A stretch of DNA of 64,000 nt from assembly GCF_003651185.1 (NCBI RefSeq), contig NZ_RCDC01000005.1:443029-507028 (forward strand), written 5' to 3'. The DNA is from Stenotrophomonas rhizophila. GTDB lineage: Bacteria > Pseudomonadota > Gammaproteobacteria > Xanthomonadales > Xanthomonadaceae. A program made the translations under genes and the position numbers. The notes under the pieces were generated by a model. It did not search any database and was not told the origin of the DNA. It saw only the letters and a program-made list of their open reading frames with translations. How positions within the stretch are numbered: the stretch's first letter is position 1; every line of letters starts with the position of its first letter. Of the stretch, positions 19,164 to 28,271 are shown piece after piece.

Positions 19164-21233
19164 TCAACTGAAATCGAAATTCATCACCGGGCCGGCCGGG
19201 CCGACGAACTCACCCTGCACGTAATCCACGCCGGCACTGAAGAGCAGGCTCATCGAGTTGGCATCGGCGACGAATTCGGCGATGGTCCGGATGTTGGCGG
19301 CCTGCGCACGCGCGGTGATCTCGCTGATCTTCTCGCTGTGCTCGCGCGTACGGGCGAAGTCGGAGGTGAAGTCGCGGTCCAGCTTGAGGAACTGCGGCTG
19401 GAAGTGCGCCAGCAGCTGGAACGAATCCAGTCCTGAGCCGAACTGCTCCAGGCCGATCCGGCAGCCCAACGGGGCGACCGCGGCCAGGAACTGCTGGGCA
19501 TTGCGCAGGTGGGTGAACACCTTGGCCTCCGGCGCGTGCAGCCACAGTTGTTCGCCCGGCACGCCTTGCGCCTCCAGTTCGCGCCGGAGCGTGGCGATCA
19601 TCTGCGGGTCGTTGAACGACTCCGGGGTGATCTTCACCATCAGGTGGGTCACATGGCCCTCGCGCTTGCGCGCCGCGAGCATGCCGATCGCGTGGGTGAC
19701 CACCCAGCGGTTGATGTCGGCCAGCAGGCCATGGTCCTCGGCGATGCCCAGGAACGCGTTCGGGCTGAGCAGCTCGCCGTTGTGGTCCAGGCGCAGGTAG
19801 GCCTCGTACAACTCCAGTGCCTCGCCCTGCAGGCTGAGCACCGGCTGATAATGCAGCTGGAAGCCATCGCCGGCCAAGGCCTGGCGGATGCGTGCCACCC
19901 AGTGCTGGATGCGCTCTTCTTCCACGCGATCCACCGCGGCCGGATCGAACACGCGGGTGGTGTTGCCCAGTTCCAGGGCGGCCTGGGTGCACTCGGTCGC
20001 GCGCGCCAGCACCTGACCGATGCTCGCAATCTTCTCGCCCACCTGCACACCGCCCACGCTGACGGTCACGGTGGCCGAGCGCTCGCCGATGCTGAACACC
20101 TGCGCGGCGAAGGCCTCACGGATATGGTCGGCCAGGGCGACGGTCTGCGCGTAGGGGGCCTCGGTCAGTACGGCAAAGCTGTGCTCGCCGAAGCGGGCCA
20201 CCTGTGCGGTGTCGCCAACCGATTGGGCCAGCACGCGGGCGAGGGCGCCGATCAGCGCATCGGCCGAGTCCAGCCCGATCTCCGGCAGCAGGCGCGCGTA
20301 ATGGTCCGGCTCGATCAGCAGCAGGCCGAACTGGCCCTCGCTGCGGCCGGCCTGGGCCACCGCATGCTCGACGTGCAACATGAAGGTCGGGCGGTTGAGC
20401 AGGCCGGTGACCTGGTCGCGCTGGCGCAGGTCCTCCACCTCGCGCGCCAGTTCCGGATCGAACTCCATGCGCCGGCGGAACACCACCTGCAGGCAGGATT
20501 CGCCCTCGTAGCTGGCCTGGGTGAACTCCATCGTGGCCGGGAACACCGCGCCGTCCTGGTTGCGCGCATCCACCTGGTACTGCGGCGGTGGCGCATCGCC
20601 CTTGCTCATGGATTTGAGCAGCTGCTTGAAGCCGTCCACGTGCTGCGGGGCGACCATGTCCAGCAGCGAGATGCCTTCCACATCGTCGAAGGTTTCGTAG
20701 CCGAACATCTCCAGATAGGCCTCGTTGGCCCGGATGTGCATGCCTTCATGGATGTAGGCGATCGGGTCGCGCGAAGACGAGATCAGCGCGTCGCAGCGGC
20801 GCTCGGTCTCGCGCATCTGCGCCTCGATCCGGCGCAGCCCGCGGCGCGCATGCAGATCGGTCCATTCGTTGCGCACTACCGCCAGCAGGTGCTCGGGGCG
20901 GTGGCGCAGGGCGATGGCGCGGATGCCATTGGCCCCGGCCTCGACCCACTCGGTTTCGTTGATCGATTCGGCCAGCAGGATCATCGGGATGTCCTTGCCG
21001 CTGGCCGCGATCTGCTGGGTCACGTGCAGCAGCGGGATGCTCTGCGCTGCGGCGACCAGCACCAGGTCGATCGGCTGGGTACCCAGTGCCTGGGCCAGTT
21101 CCTCACTGTGCTGCGGGCGCGTCGGGCGCACCGCGATGCCGCTGTTGCGCAGCGTGCTGACGATGGTCTCGGCGTTCTCGCCGCTGTCGTCCACGATCAG
21201 CAGGCGGACCGTCATGTCATTCGCGTTCTGCAT
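19164..21233 (-). CDS. fimX: FimX/Filp-type c-di-GMP receptor (REC-PAS-GGDEF-EAL, degenerate)
   Basis: Encodes 689 aa. The REC-like domain (about 8-130) has V60 and A61-63 where the phospho-acceptor aspartate would be. A PAS domain follows (about 145-255). The GGDEF site is GEHSF (349-353), so no cyclase activity is expected. The EAL site is EAY (477-479), with QPVLSL before it. This triple-degenerate layout matches FimX of Pseudomonas and Xanthomonas, which binds c-di-GMP through the EAL domain and controls type IV pilus assembly with a PilZ protein. The start at 21233 has a GGGGAG site. pilF occurs at 62.4 kb. Function is inferred from architecture. Confidence 0.8.
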   Translation of the reverse strand: MQNANDMTVRLLIVDDSGENAETIVSTLRNSGIAVRPTRPQHSEELAQALGTQPIDLVLVAAAQSIPLLHVTQQIAASGKDIPMILLAESINETEWVEAGANGIRAIALRHRPEHLLAVVRNEWTDLHARRGLRRIEAQMRETERRCDALISSSRDPIAYIHEGMHIRANEAYLEMFGYETFDDVEGISLLDMVAPQHVDGFKQLLKSMSKGDAPPPQYQVDARNQDGAVFPATMEFTQASYEGESCLQVVFRRRMEFDPELAREVEDLRQRDQVTGLLNRPTFMLHVEHAVAQAGRSEGQFGLLLIEPDHYARLLPEIGLDSADALIGALARVLAQSVGDTAQVARFGEHSFAVLTEAPYAQTVALADHIREAFAAQVFSIGERSATVTVSVGGVQVGEKIASIGQVLARATECTQAALELGNTTRVFDPAAVDRVEEERIQHWVARIRQALAGDGFQLHYQPVLSLQGEALELYEAYLRLDHNGELLSPNAFLGIAEDHGLLADINRWVVTHAIGMLAARKREGHVTHLMVKITPESFNDPQMIATLRRELEAQGVPGEQLWLHAPEAKVFTHLRNAQQFLAAVAPLGCRIGLEQFGSGLDSFQLLAHFQPQFLKLDRDFTSDFARTREHSEKISEITARAQAANIRTIAEFVADANSMSLLFSAGVDYVQGEFVGPAGPVMNFDFS

Positions 21234-21325
21234 TCACTACTCCCCGGACTGCAAACTTGATACACGATGCGTGTGACTACGTCCATGCGGCAAACGGTAG
21301 CCGATCATGGCACGCTGGTTCCGGC

Positions 21326-22504
21326 TCAGGCCACGCTGCCCGCGGCATGGCCACAGGCCCAGGCCCACTGGAAGTTGTAGCCCCCCAGCCAGCCGGTCAC
21401 GTCCAGCACCTCCCCAATGAAGTGCAGGCCGGGAACCACGTGCGATTCAAACGTACTGGAGGACACCTTGCGGGTGTCGACCCCGCCCAGCGTCACTTCG
21501 GCGGTACGGTACCCCTCGGTGCCACTGGCCACCAGCGGGAAATTCTGCAGCAGCTCGGCCGCCTCGCGCAGCTGTGGCTCGTCGATCTGGCGCACCAGCC
21601 GGTCCGGCAGCCAGTGCTCGCACAGGCGCAGCGCCAGCCGGCGCGGCAACACCTCCGAGAGCACCGTACGCAGTTCGGCGGCACCGCGTTCGGCCTTCAT
21701 CCTGCGCAGCCACTCCAGCGCGTCCTGGCCCGGCAGCAGGTCCAGCCGCAGCTCGTCGCCCGGCTGCCAGTACGAGGAGATCTGCAGGATCGCCGGGCCG
21801 CTGATGCCGCGGTGGGTGATCAGCATGGAGTTGCGGAACTCGGTGCCGTTGCAGCGCGCTTCGATCGGCAGGGCCACGCCGGAGAGGTCGTTGAAGCGCT
21901 CCTGATGCTTGCCACTCAGGGTCAGCGGCACCAGCCCGGCGCGGGTCGGCAGGACCTCATGACCGAACTGGCGGGCCAGCTCATAGCCGACGCCGGTCGC
22001 GCCCATGCTCGGGATCGACAGGCCACCCGTGGCCACCACCAGCGAGGCGGCATGGAAATGCCCTTGCGTGGTGTGCACGTGGAAGCCGTCCGCGCCGCGC
22101 TCCACCTTCTGCACGCCGCAGTCGGTGCGGATCTGCACGCCGGCGGCCAGGCATTCGTCCACCAGCATCTTCACGATCTGCTTGGAGGAGATATCGCAGA
22201 ACAGCTGGCCCAGCTCTTTTTCGTGATACGCGATGCCGTGCCGCTCCACCATCTCGATGAAATGGTATGGCGTGTAACGGGCCAGCGCGGATTTGCAGAA
22301 GTGCGGATTGGCCGACAGGAAATTGGCCGCCGTGGTGCCGGTGTTGGTGAAGTTGCAGCGCCCGCCGCCGGACATCAGGATCTTCTTGCCAACCTTGTTG
22401 GCATGGTCGATCACCTGCACCAGGCGCCCGCGTTTGCCTGCGGTCATCGCACACATCAGCCCGGCAGCACCGGCCCCGATGACCAGCACATCACAGCGGA
22501 TCAC
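21326..22504 (-). CDS. HI0933/YhiN-family FAD-dependent oxidoreductase
   Basis: Encodes 392 aa. The N-terminal FAD motif VLVIGAGAAGLMCAMTAGKRG, the ILMSGGGRCNFTN stretch and the C-terminal GWLGGYNFQWAWACGHAAG are characteristic of this family. The physiological role is unknown. I used the GTG at 22504 (IRCDVLVIGAG follows). A GTG two codons earlier (22510) overlaps the upstream YaeQ stop and is an alternative. The two genes are effectively adjacent and probably cotranscribed. Confidence 0.88.
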   Translation of the reverse strand: MIRCDVLVIGAGAAGLMCAMTAGKRGRLVQVIDHANKVGKKILMSGGGRCNFTNTGTTAANFLSANPHFCKSALARYTPYHFIEMVERHGIAYHEKELGQLFCDISSKQIVKMLVDECLAAGVQIRTDCGVQKVERGADGFHVHTTQGHFHAASLVVATGGLSIPSMGATGVGYELARQFGHEVLPTRAGLVPLTLSGKHQERFNDLSGVALPIEARCNGTEFRNSMLITHRGISGPAILQISSYWQPGDELRLDLLPGQDALEWLRRMKAERGAAELRTVLSEVLPRRLALRLCEHWLPDRLVRQIDEPQLREAAELLQNFPLVASGTEGYRTAEVTLGGVDTRKVSSSTFESHVVPGLHFIGEVLDVTGWLGGYNFQWAWACGHAAGSVA

Positions 22505-22506
22505 AC

Positions 22507-23058
22507 TCACGCCTGCGGCTTCTGCTTGCGCCAGGTGGGGATGACGCTGAGCTGCGCCTTGTCGGACGTCAACTGCACTTCGCCGTCCTGGATCTGCACG
22601 TCCCACTGCATCGTGCGTTCGATCTGCGCGCCCCATTCGGTGACGAACTCGCCCGGCAGGTCCATGACCTCCAGCGTGGACAGCTTCTTCAGCGCGGAGG
22701 CGTTGCGGTCCCACCAGATGTCGGCGGCGCGGCCGCCGTAAGTGACCAGCTGCACCGCACGCGCGCGGCCAGCGGCCTTGCGCAGGCGCGAATCGTCGGG
22801 CTGGCCCAGTTCGATCCACAGCTCGATGTCGCCGGTGTAATCGCGGCGCCACAGGTCCGGCTCGTCGTCCACGCTCAGGCCGCGGCCGAACTCCAGCCGG
22901 TCATCGGCGTTCAGCGCGAAGGTGAGCAGGCGCACCATCAGGCGGTCATCGGTCTCGGACGGGTGCTGGGCCAGCGTCAGCGTATGGCTGGCGTAATAGC
23001 CGCGATCCATGTCGCTGATCTGCAGTTCGGCCTTGCGGATGGTGGCGGTGAGGGCCAT
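22507..23058 (-). CDS. YaeQ-family protein
   Basis: Encodes 183 aa, matching the ~180 aa family length. The sequence MALTATIRKAELQISDMDRG, HPSETDDRLMVRLLTFALNA and WWDRNASALKKL is characteristic of YaeQ, whose fold resembles PD-(D/E)XK nucleases but whose function is not well established. E. coli YaeQ was once reported to suppress RfaH loss. The start at 23058 is preceded by AGG at good spacing; an earlier in-frame ATG (23085) is less likely. It diverges from the pseudouridine synthase gene. Confidence 0.87.
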   Translation of the reverse strand: MALTATIRKAELQISDMDRGYYASHTLTLAQHPSETDDRLMVRLLTFALNADDRLEFGRGLSVDDEPDLWRRDYTGDIELWIELGQPDDSRLRKAAGRARAVQLVTYGGRAADIWWDRNASALKKLSTLEVMDLPGEFVTEWGAQIERTMQWDVQIQDGEVQLTSDKAQLSVIPTWRKQKPQA

Positions 23059-23085
23059 GGGGATACCTGAAACAAAGAGCGCCAT

Positions 23086-23091
23086 GATAAT
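23086..23091 (+). promoter_or_regulatory. Candidate -10 box for the pseudouridine synthase gene
   Basis: GATAAT lies eight bases before the ATG at 23100. There is no ribosome binding site between them, so the transcript would have little or no leader. Confidence 0.4.
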
Positions 23092-23099
23092 GGTTCGCC

Positions 23100-23984
23100 A
23101 TGAGCCCGTCCGATCCGATCCTCGTTGCCCCCGCACCCAGCCGCCTGCAGTTGCCCCCCGGCGACTGGCCGAGCCTGCTGGACGGGCTGTGCGCGCGCTT
23201 TCCGCGCATCGACCGCGCGCAGTGGGCAGACCGCTTCGCCCGGGGGCGGGTGCAGGACGCGCAGGGCAGGGCGCTCGCGCCGGATCAGGCCTGGCAGGTG
23301 GGGCTGGAGATCGTGTATTTCCGCGAGGTGGCTGATGAGCCGGCGATTCCTTTCGCCGAGGCCGTCGTCCACCAGGACGCGCACCTGCTGGTGGCCGACA
23401 AGCCGCACTTCCTTCCGGTCACCCCTGCCGGCGGCTACGTGCGCGAGACGCTGCTGGCCCGGCTGGTGGCGCGCACCGGCAACCGGGATCTGGTGCCGCT
23501 GCACCGCCTGGACCGCCTGACCGCCGGGCTGGTGCTGTTCTCCACCCGGCCAGACAGCCGCGATGCCTACCAGCGCCTGTTCCGCGAGCGGCGCATCGAG
23601 AAGGTGTACGAAGCGCTGGCGCCGGGACTGCCCGAACTGCCGTTCCCATTGGAGCGGCAGACCCGCTTGGTCCCGGGAGAGCCGTTCTTCCGCATGGCCG
23701 AGGAGCCCGGCGAGCCCAATGCGCGGACTCGCATCGAGGTGATCGACGGCACCGGACCGGTCTGGCGCTACCGACTGCACCCGGTGACCGGCCGCAAGCA
23801 CCAGCTGCGCGTGCACATGGCCGCGCTGGGCGCCCCGATCCTGGGGGACGACCTGTACCCGGAGCTGCACGCGGATGCGCCGGCGGACGCGCCGCTGCAG
23901 CTGCTGGCCAAGGAATTGGCGTTCGATGACCCGTTGACCGGGGAGCGGCGCACGTTCGCCAGCGGGTTGTCGCTTCACCTGTAG
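23100..23984 (+). CDS. RluA-family RNA pseudouridine synthase
   Basis: Encodes 294 aa. HRLDRLTAGL at 135-144 contains the catalytic aspartate D138. LVADKPHFLPVTP and GRKHQLRVHMAALGAPILGDDLYP are family motifs. The N-terminal ~80 residues are not a standard S4 domain, and the protein resembles the YjbO/RluA-like group, so the RNA target cannot be assigned. The TAG stop codon at 23982-23984 is part of the GTAG head of a palindromic repeat. Confidence 0.88.
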   Translation: MSPSDPILVAPAPSRLQLPPGDWPSLLDGLCARFPRIDRAQWADRFARGRVQDAQGRALAPDQAWQVGLEIVYFREVADEPAIPFAEAVVHQDAHLLVADKPHFLPVTPAGGYVRETLLARLVARTGNRDLVPLHRLDRLTAGLVLFSTRPDSRDAYQRLFRERRIEKVYEALAPGLPELPFPLERQTRLVPGEPFFRMAEEPGEPNARTRIEVIDGTGPVWRYRLHPVTGRKHQLRVHMAALGAPILGDDLYPELHADAPADAPLQLLAKELAFDDPLTGERRTFASGLSLHL

Positions 23985-24062
23985 GGCCGGCCGCTGGCCG
24001 GCTGCCGGGATCTGTGGTGGTCACCAGATGCGACGGAGGAGCCGGCCAGCGGCCGGCTCTAC
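23981..24062. repeat. Head-to-head pair of GTAG-type palindromes
   Basis: A plus-strand copy at 23981-24006 begins GTAGGGCCGGCCGCTGG. A minus-strand copy occupies 24039-24062. The pair lies between two convergent genes. The TAG of the first GTAG is the stop codon of the pseudouridine synthase gene. The rest of the gap up to 24152 holds no further feature I can name. Confidence 0.88.
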
Positions 24063-24152
24063 CGACACCGGCCCCTCAGCCATGCCGGACCCTTTCCACA
24101 CCGAACCCTCAGCCGGCCAGCGGTTCATCAGGGTGCTGACGGTTCATCAGCC

Positions 24153-24620
24153 TTAACGTTTGGCCAGCCAACGGTCCAGTTGCGCGGCAAAGGCCTGCTT
24201 GTCGCGCGCATGCAGCGGCGGAGGGCCGCCTGTCTGAACGCCCGAGCCGCGCAGTTCCTCCATGAAATTGCGCATCGACAGCCGCTCGGCCATGTTGTTG
24301 GGGGTGTACAGGTCGCCGCGCGGGTTCAATGCGACGGCCTTTTTGTCCAACACCAGGGCCGCCAGCGGGATGTCCTGCGTGACGACCAGATCGCCCGGCT
24401 GGACCCGTTCCACGATCACGCTGTCGGCCACATCCAGGCCCGGCGGAACCTGGATGGAGCGGATGAAACGGGACGGAGGGGTCCGCAGCCAGTGGTTGGC
24501 GATCAGGGTCATCTCGATCCCGGCACGCTCTGCGGCACGGAACAGGATCTCCTTGATGACGGCCGGACAAGCGTCGGCGTCCACCCAGATGTGAACTTTA
24601 GGGGTCGGGGCATCAGTCAT
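24153..24620 (-). CDS. YaiI/YqxD-family (DUF188) protein
   Basis: Encodes 155 aa. [56 protein letters not shown] and [27 protein letters not shown] are the family's conserved blocks. The fold is PIN-like with clustered aspartates, which suggests a nuclease, but no activity is established. The ATG at 24620 follows a TAAGAT box by seven bases with no ribosome binding site. Confidence 0.88.
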   Translation of the reverse strand: MTDAPTPKVHIWVDADACPAVIKEILFRAAERAGIEMTLIANHWLRTPPSRFIRSIQVPPGLDVADSVIVERVQPGDLVVTQDIPLAALVLDKKAVALNPRGDLYTPNNMAERLSMRNFMEELRGSGVQTGGPPPLHARDKQAFAAQLDRWLAKR

Positions 24621-24627
24621 TTGGCTG

Positions 24628-24633
24628 ATCTTA
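24628..24633 (-). promoter_or_regulatory. Candidate -10 box for the DUF188 gene
   Basis: TAAGAT on the minus strand, seven bases (CAGCCAA) before the ATG at 24620. This is another candidate leaderless start. No clear -35 was found. Confidence 0.4.
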
Positions 24634-24921
24634 AGGTAGGAAAAATCTGAATAGGGGGTGCGATTTCGTGTAGGATCGCCCGACCCCTTGTCCTGTCAGG
24701 CGGGAGGGGGAGGATGGCTGAATCAACCAGCTATCGCTTTTTCGGTAAAACACGAGTATCGTCACCCACACTGTGTTTGCTAGGGTCACCGTGAATCGTG
24801 GCCTGGTGCAGTTGATCTCACGATCTGCTCATCGATCCGCTTTACCAACGCCTGCAACTCAGTCTCGGCTCCGATACGCGGCGGCCGCGATTATTTCAAC
24901 TATTGTTTCAGGAGTTAGTAC
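24634..24921 (+). other. Long leader region of the cold-shock gene
   Basis: About 290 bp without a gene, richer in A/T than its surroundings. TAGGAT at 24671 could be a -10 box, but there is no good -35. The last bases (TTTCAGGAGTTAGTAC) give an AGGAG site for the cold-shock protein. Long structured leaders that act as thermosensors are known for cspA-type genes in enterobacteria. Whether this leader works that way cannot be read from the sequence. Confidence 0.4.
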
Positions 24922-25131
24922 ATGTCTGATCGTCAGCAGGGCACCGTGAAGTGGTTCAACGACGCCAAGGGCTTCGGCTTCATCACCCCGGAAAGCGGCC
25001 CGGACCTCTTCGTGCATTTCCGCGCGATCCAGGGCACCGGCTTCAAGTCGCTGCAGGAAGGCCAGAAGGTGACTTTCGTCGCCGTGCAGGGCCAGAAGGG
25101 TATGCAGGCTGACCAGGTGCAGGCGGTCTAA
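24922..25131 (+). CDS. Cold-shock protein, CspA family
   Basis: Encodes 69 aa, a single OB-fold. [17 protein letters not shown] holds RNP1 and DLFVHFRAI holds RNP2. Such proteins bind single-stranded RNA or DNA and melt secondary structure in mRNA. VHFRAI instead of the more usual VHFSAI is a minor variant. It has a strong AGGAG site, a long leader and its own terminator, so it is monocistronic. Confidence 0.95.
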   Translation: MSDRQQGTVKWFNDAKGFGFITPESGPDLFVHFRAIQGTGFKSLQEGQKVTFVAVQGQKGMQADQVQAV

Positions 25132-25160
25132 TCGACCCCCCGCAACCGTAAGGTCGCCTA

Positions 25161-25193
25161 AAACGCCGGAAGCGAAAGCTTCCGGCGTTTTTT
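25161..25193 (+). terminator. Intrinsic terminator of the cold-shock gene
   Basis: A perfect 13-bp stem (AAACGCCGGAAGC / GCTTCCGGCGTTT) with a GAAA tetraloop and a T-run. Confidence 0.95.
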
Positions 25194-25292
25194 ATTGGGC
25201 GGCATTCGGCCATCGTCGACGCAGATCCCGTTGAAGACGTCATCGTTCCCGTCGCCCGGTTACGATGCCGCTTTGACCCTGCGGAACCCTCG

Positions 25293-25985
25293 ATGATCAA
25301 GGTGCACCATCTGGACCATTCGCGCTCGCTGCGCGTGCTGTGGATGCTCGAAGAGCTGGGCCTGCCGTACCAGGTCGTCAACTACCAGCGCGATCCCAAG
25401 ACCTGGCTCGCGCCGCAGGCGCTGCGCGACGTGCACCCGCTGGGCAAGTCGCCGGTGCTGCAGGACGACGCGCTGGTGCTGGCCGAATCCGGCGCGATCC
25501 TGGAATACCTCGCCGACCGCTACGACAGCGGCCGCCAGCTCTCCCCCGAGCCGATGCCGGCCCAGGCCCCCGAGCGCGTGCGTTACCGCTACTGGATGCA
25601 CTACGCCGAAGGCTCGGCGATGCCGCCGCTGGTGATGACGCTGGTGTTTTCGCGGCTGCGCAATGCGCCGATGCCGTTCTTCGCCAAGCCGATCGCGCGC
25701 TCCATCGCCGACAAGGCGCTCAACGGCTTCGTGCGTCCGCAGGTGAAGCTGCACATGGACTGGATGGAACGCGAGCTCGGCCAGTCGCCGTGGTTCGCCG
25801 GTGAGCGCTTCACCGCCGCCGATATCCAGATGAGCTTCCCGATCCAGGCCGCCGCCGCGCGCGGTGGCGACATGGCCGCCTACCCACGGCTGCAGGCATA
25901 CCTGGCCCGGATCGAGCAGCGCCCGGCCTACCAACGTGCGGTGGAGCGCGGCGGTCCGTTGAACCTCGGCGGCGGTTCGCGCTGA
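25293..25985 (+). CDS. Glutathione S-transferase family protein
   Basis: Encodes 230 aa. The thioredoxin-like N-terminal domain (about 1-80) includes [16 protein letters not shown], the cis-Pro region KSPVLQDD and the glutathione gamma-glutamyl contact [14 protein letters not shown]. An all-helical domain follows. It belongs to the bacterial group with an S-R motif after the first strand (HSRSLRV). The substrate is unknown; detoxification is the usual role. It is 37 bp upstream of selO, possibly in one transcript. Confidence 0.88.
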   Translation: MIKVHHLDHSRSLRVLWMLEELGLPYQVVNYQRDPKTWLAPQALRDVHPLGKSPVLQDDALVLAESGAILEYLADRYDSGRQLSPEPMPAQAPERVRYRYWMHYAEGSAMPPLVMTLVFSRLRNAPMPFFAKPIARSIADKALNGFVRPQVKLHMDWMERELGQSPWFAGERFTAADIQMSFPIQAAAARGGDMAAYPRLQAYLARIEQRPAYQRAVERGGPLNLGGGSR

Positions 25986-26022
25986 ACTTGCGGGGCAGCC
26001 GGTCTGCCCCCATTTCATACCG

Positions 26023-27588
26023 ATGAGCACCCAGCCCCTGCGTTTCGACAACCGTTTCATCCGTGACCTGCCCGGCGACCCGGAAACCGGCCCGCGCGTG
26101 CGCGAGGTGCGCGAGGCTGCGTGGTCGTCGGTCATGCCGACGCCGGTCGCCGCGCCCCAGCTGCTGGCGTACTCGCCGGAGGTGGCCACGCTGCTGGGCA
26201 TCGGCGAGGACCTGATCGAGAGCGAGGATTTCGCACGGGTGTTCGGCGGCAATGCGCTGTATGCCGGGATGGCACCGTGGGCGGCCAACTATGGTGGCCA
26301 TCAGTTCGGCCATTGGGCGGGGCAGCTCGGCGATGGCCGTGCGATCTCGCTGGGCGAGCTGCTCACCCCGGACGGTGCGCACTGGGAGCTGCAGTTGAAG
26401 GGCGCCGGGCGCACACCGTACTCGCGGGGCGCCGACGGGCGTGCGGTGCTGCGCTCGTCCATCCGCGAGTTCCTGTGCAGTGAAGCGATGCATCACCTCG
26501 GCGTGCCGACCACGCGCGCGCTGAGTCTGGTCGGCACCGGCGATGCCGTCGTGCGCGACATGTTCTACGACGGTCACCCTGAAGCCGAACCCGGCGCGAT
26601 CGTGTGTCGCGTCGCGCCGTCGTTCATCCGCTTCGGCAGCTTCGAACTGCCGGCCTCGCGCGGTGACACGACGTTGCTGCGGCAGTTGGCCGATGTCTGC
26701 ATCGCGCGCGATTTTCCTGCGCTGGCAGAGGCGGGCGAGGCGCGCCATGCGCGCTGGTTTGCCGACATCTGCGAGCGCACCGCGGTGCTTGTCGCGCATT
26801 GGATGCGCGTGGGTTTCGTGCACGGCGTGATGAACACCGACAACCTCTCCATCCTCGGGCTCACCATCGATTACGGCCCGTATGGCTGGGTCGAGGATTA
26901 CGATCCCGAGTGGACCCCCAACACCACCGACGCGCAGGGCCGACGCTATCGTTTCGGCACGCAGCCGCAGGTGGCGTACTGGAATCTCACCCGGCTGGCG
27001 CAGGCGTTGGCACCGCTGTTCGAGGATGTCACCCCGCTGCATGACGGGCTGGCGCGTTTCCAGCAGGTGCACGCGGCCTGCGAGCGCGCCGACATCGCCG
27101 CGAAGCTGGGCCTGGATAGCTGCCGCGATGAGGATGTGGCGTTGATGGCCGCCTGGCTGGAGATCCTGCACGAGGGCGAGATGGACATGACCCTGGCCTT
27201 CCGTGGGCTGATGGCGCTCGATCCTGCATCGCCTTCCGTGGTGGTGCTGGAGGAGGCGTTCTACAGCCCGGCCCGTCGCGACGCGGTGCTGCCGTCGCTG
27301 CAGGCATGGCTGCAGCAGTACGCGACGCGCCTGCGCGGCGATGGCCTGAGTGCACAGGCGCGTCAGCAGCAGATGGGCCGCGCCAACCCGCGCTACGTGC
27401 TGCGCAACTGGCTGGCCCAGGAGGCGATCGAGCAGGCGGAGCAGGGCGACCTCAGCGGCGTGCATACGCTGCTGGAGGTGCTGCGGCGGCCGTATGAAAC
27501 GCAGCCGGGGCGCGAACACTTCGCGGCCAAGCGGCCCGAGTGGGCGCGCGTGAAGGCCGGCTGCTCGATGCTGTCCTGCAGCTCGTAA
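26023..27588 (+). CDS. selO: SelO/YdiU-family protein adenylyltransferase
   Basis: Encodes 521 aa. SelO is a pseudokinase-fold enzyme that transfers AMP to proteins, and in E. coli is linked to redox stress. [18 protein letters not shown] (glycine-rich loop), [47 protein letters not shown] (catalytic and metal-binding Asn/Asp) and [15 protein letters not shown] are family hallmarks. The extreme C-terminus is GCSMLSCSS. The CSS end corresponds to the selenocysteine-Ser-Ser end of animal SelO, with cysteine in place of selenocysteine. apt follows after 42 bp. Confidence 0.93.
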   Translation: MSTQPLRFDNRFIRDLPGDPETGPRVREVREAAWSSVMPTPVAAPQLLAYSPEVATLLGIGEDLIESEDFARVFGGNALYAGMAPWAANYGGHQFGHWAGQLGDGRAISLGELLTPDGAHWELQLKGAGRTPYSRGADGRAVLRSSIREFLCSEAMHHLGVPTTRALSLVGTGDAVVRDMFYDGHPEAEPGAIVCRVAPSFIRFGSFELPASRGDTTLLRQLADVCIARDFPALAEAGEARHARWFADICERTAVLVAHWMRVGFVHGVMNTDNLSILGLTIDYGPYGWVEDYDPEWTPNTTDAQGRRYRFGTQPQVAYWNLTRLAQALAPLFEDVTPLHDGLARFQQVHAACERADIAAKLGLDSCRDEDVALMAAWLEILHEGEMDMTLAFRGLMALDPASPSVVVLEEAFYSPARRDAVLPSLQAWLQQYATRLRGDGLSAQARQQQMGRANPRYVLRNWLAQEAIEQAEQGDLSGVHTLLEVLRRPYETQPGREHFAAKRPEWARVKAGCSMLSCSS

Positions 27589-27630
27589 GCGCCTCGGTTA
27601 CCCTATGCCACCCCGTTCGTTCCCAGACCC

Positions 27631-28167
27631 ATGACCGAGTCTTCCGCCACGCCCGCCTGGGCCGGCCGCCTGCGCGACATCGCCGATTTCCCCAAGCCGG
27701 GCATCCTGTTCAAGGACATCATGCCGCTGCTCGCCGACGGCCCGGATTTCGCGGCCGCCATCGATGCGATGGTTGCGCCCTGGCGCGATGCCAACCTGCA
27801 GGCAGTGATGGGGATCGAGTCGCGCGGCTTCATCCTCGGCGCGGCCATGGCGCGGGTGCTGGGCGTGGGCTTCGTGCCGGTGCGCAAGCCGGGCAAGCTG
27901 CCGGGCAAGGTGCTGCGCCAGGATTACACCCTGGAATACCGCACCGACAGCATCGAAGTGCACGCCGATGCCTTGCCGGCCGGCGCACGCGTGCTGGTGA
28001 TCGATGATGTGCTCGCCACGGGCGGTACCCTGCTGGCGGCGTTGTCGCTGGCCCGCCAGCTGCAGGTCGAGGTGGTCGGTGCGGCCGTGCTGGTGGAACT
28101 GGCCGGCCTCGGTGGCCGCGACCGCTGGACGAGTGACGTCCCGCTGCTGGCCAATCTGGTCTATTGA
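27631..28167 (+). CDS. apt: Adenine phosphoribosyltransferase
   Basis: Salvages adenine to AMP using PRPP. At 178 aa it has the usual length. The PRPP-binding loop [18 protein letters not shown] and the upstream [14 protein letters not shown] and [11 protein letters not shown] segments are diagnostic. It ends 31 bp before a GTAG palindrome and faces convergent dbpA. Confidence 0.95.
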   Translation: MTESSATPAWAGRLRDIADFPKPGILFKDIMPLLADGPDFAAAIDAMVAPWRDANLQAVMGIESRGFILGAAMARVLGVGFVPVRKPGKLPGKVLRQDYTLEYRTDSIEVHADALPAGARVLVIDDVLATGGTLLAALSLARQLQVEVVGAAVLVELAGLGGRDRWTSDVPLLANLVY

Positions 28168-28198
28168 TCCGGGAATCCGCGCGGGCGTGCCGGCACCG

Positions 28199-28268
28199 GT
28201 AGTGCCGGCCGCTGGCCGGCACCTCGAACGCCTCGAGGAACGTGCAGCCGACCAACGGTCGGCTCTAC
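28199..28268. repeat. Head-to-head pair of GTAG-type palindromes
   Basis: Plus-strand copy 28199-28222 (GTAGTGCCGGCCGCTGG onward) and minus-strand copy 28246-28268 (GTAGAGCCGACCGTTGG). They fill the gap between convergent apt and dbpA. The two copies belong to different sequence subtypes (CCGGCC versus CCGACC core). Confidence 0.9.
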
Positions 28269-28271
28269 CGC

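Noticed and set aside
23981..24062. CRISPR array made of the GTAG repeats
   Set aside because: Repeats alternate in orientation, are dispersed across 50 kb, have no regular spacers and no cas genes nearby.
24634..24921. Riboswitch before the cold-shock gene
   Set aside because: The leader is long, but I could not find a known riboswitch core. A temperature-responsive leader is the usual explanation for cspA-type genes.
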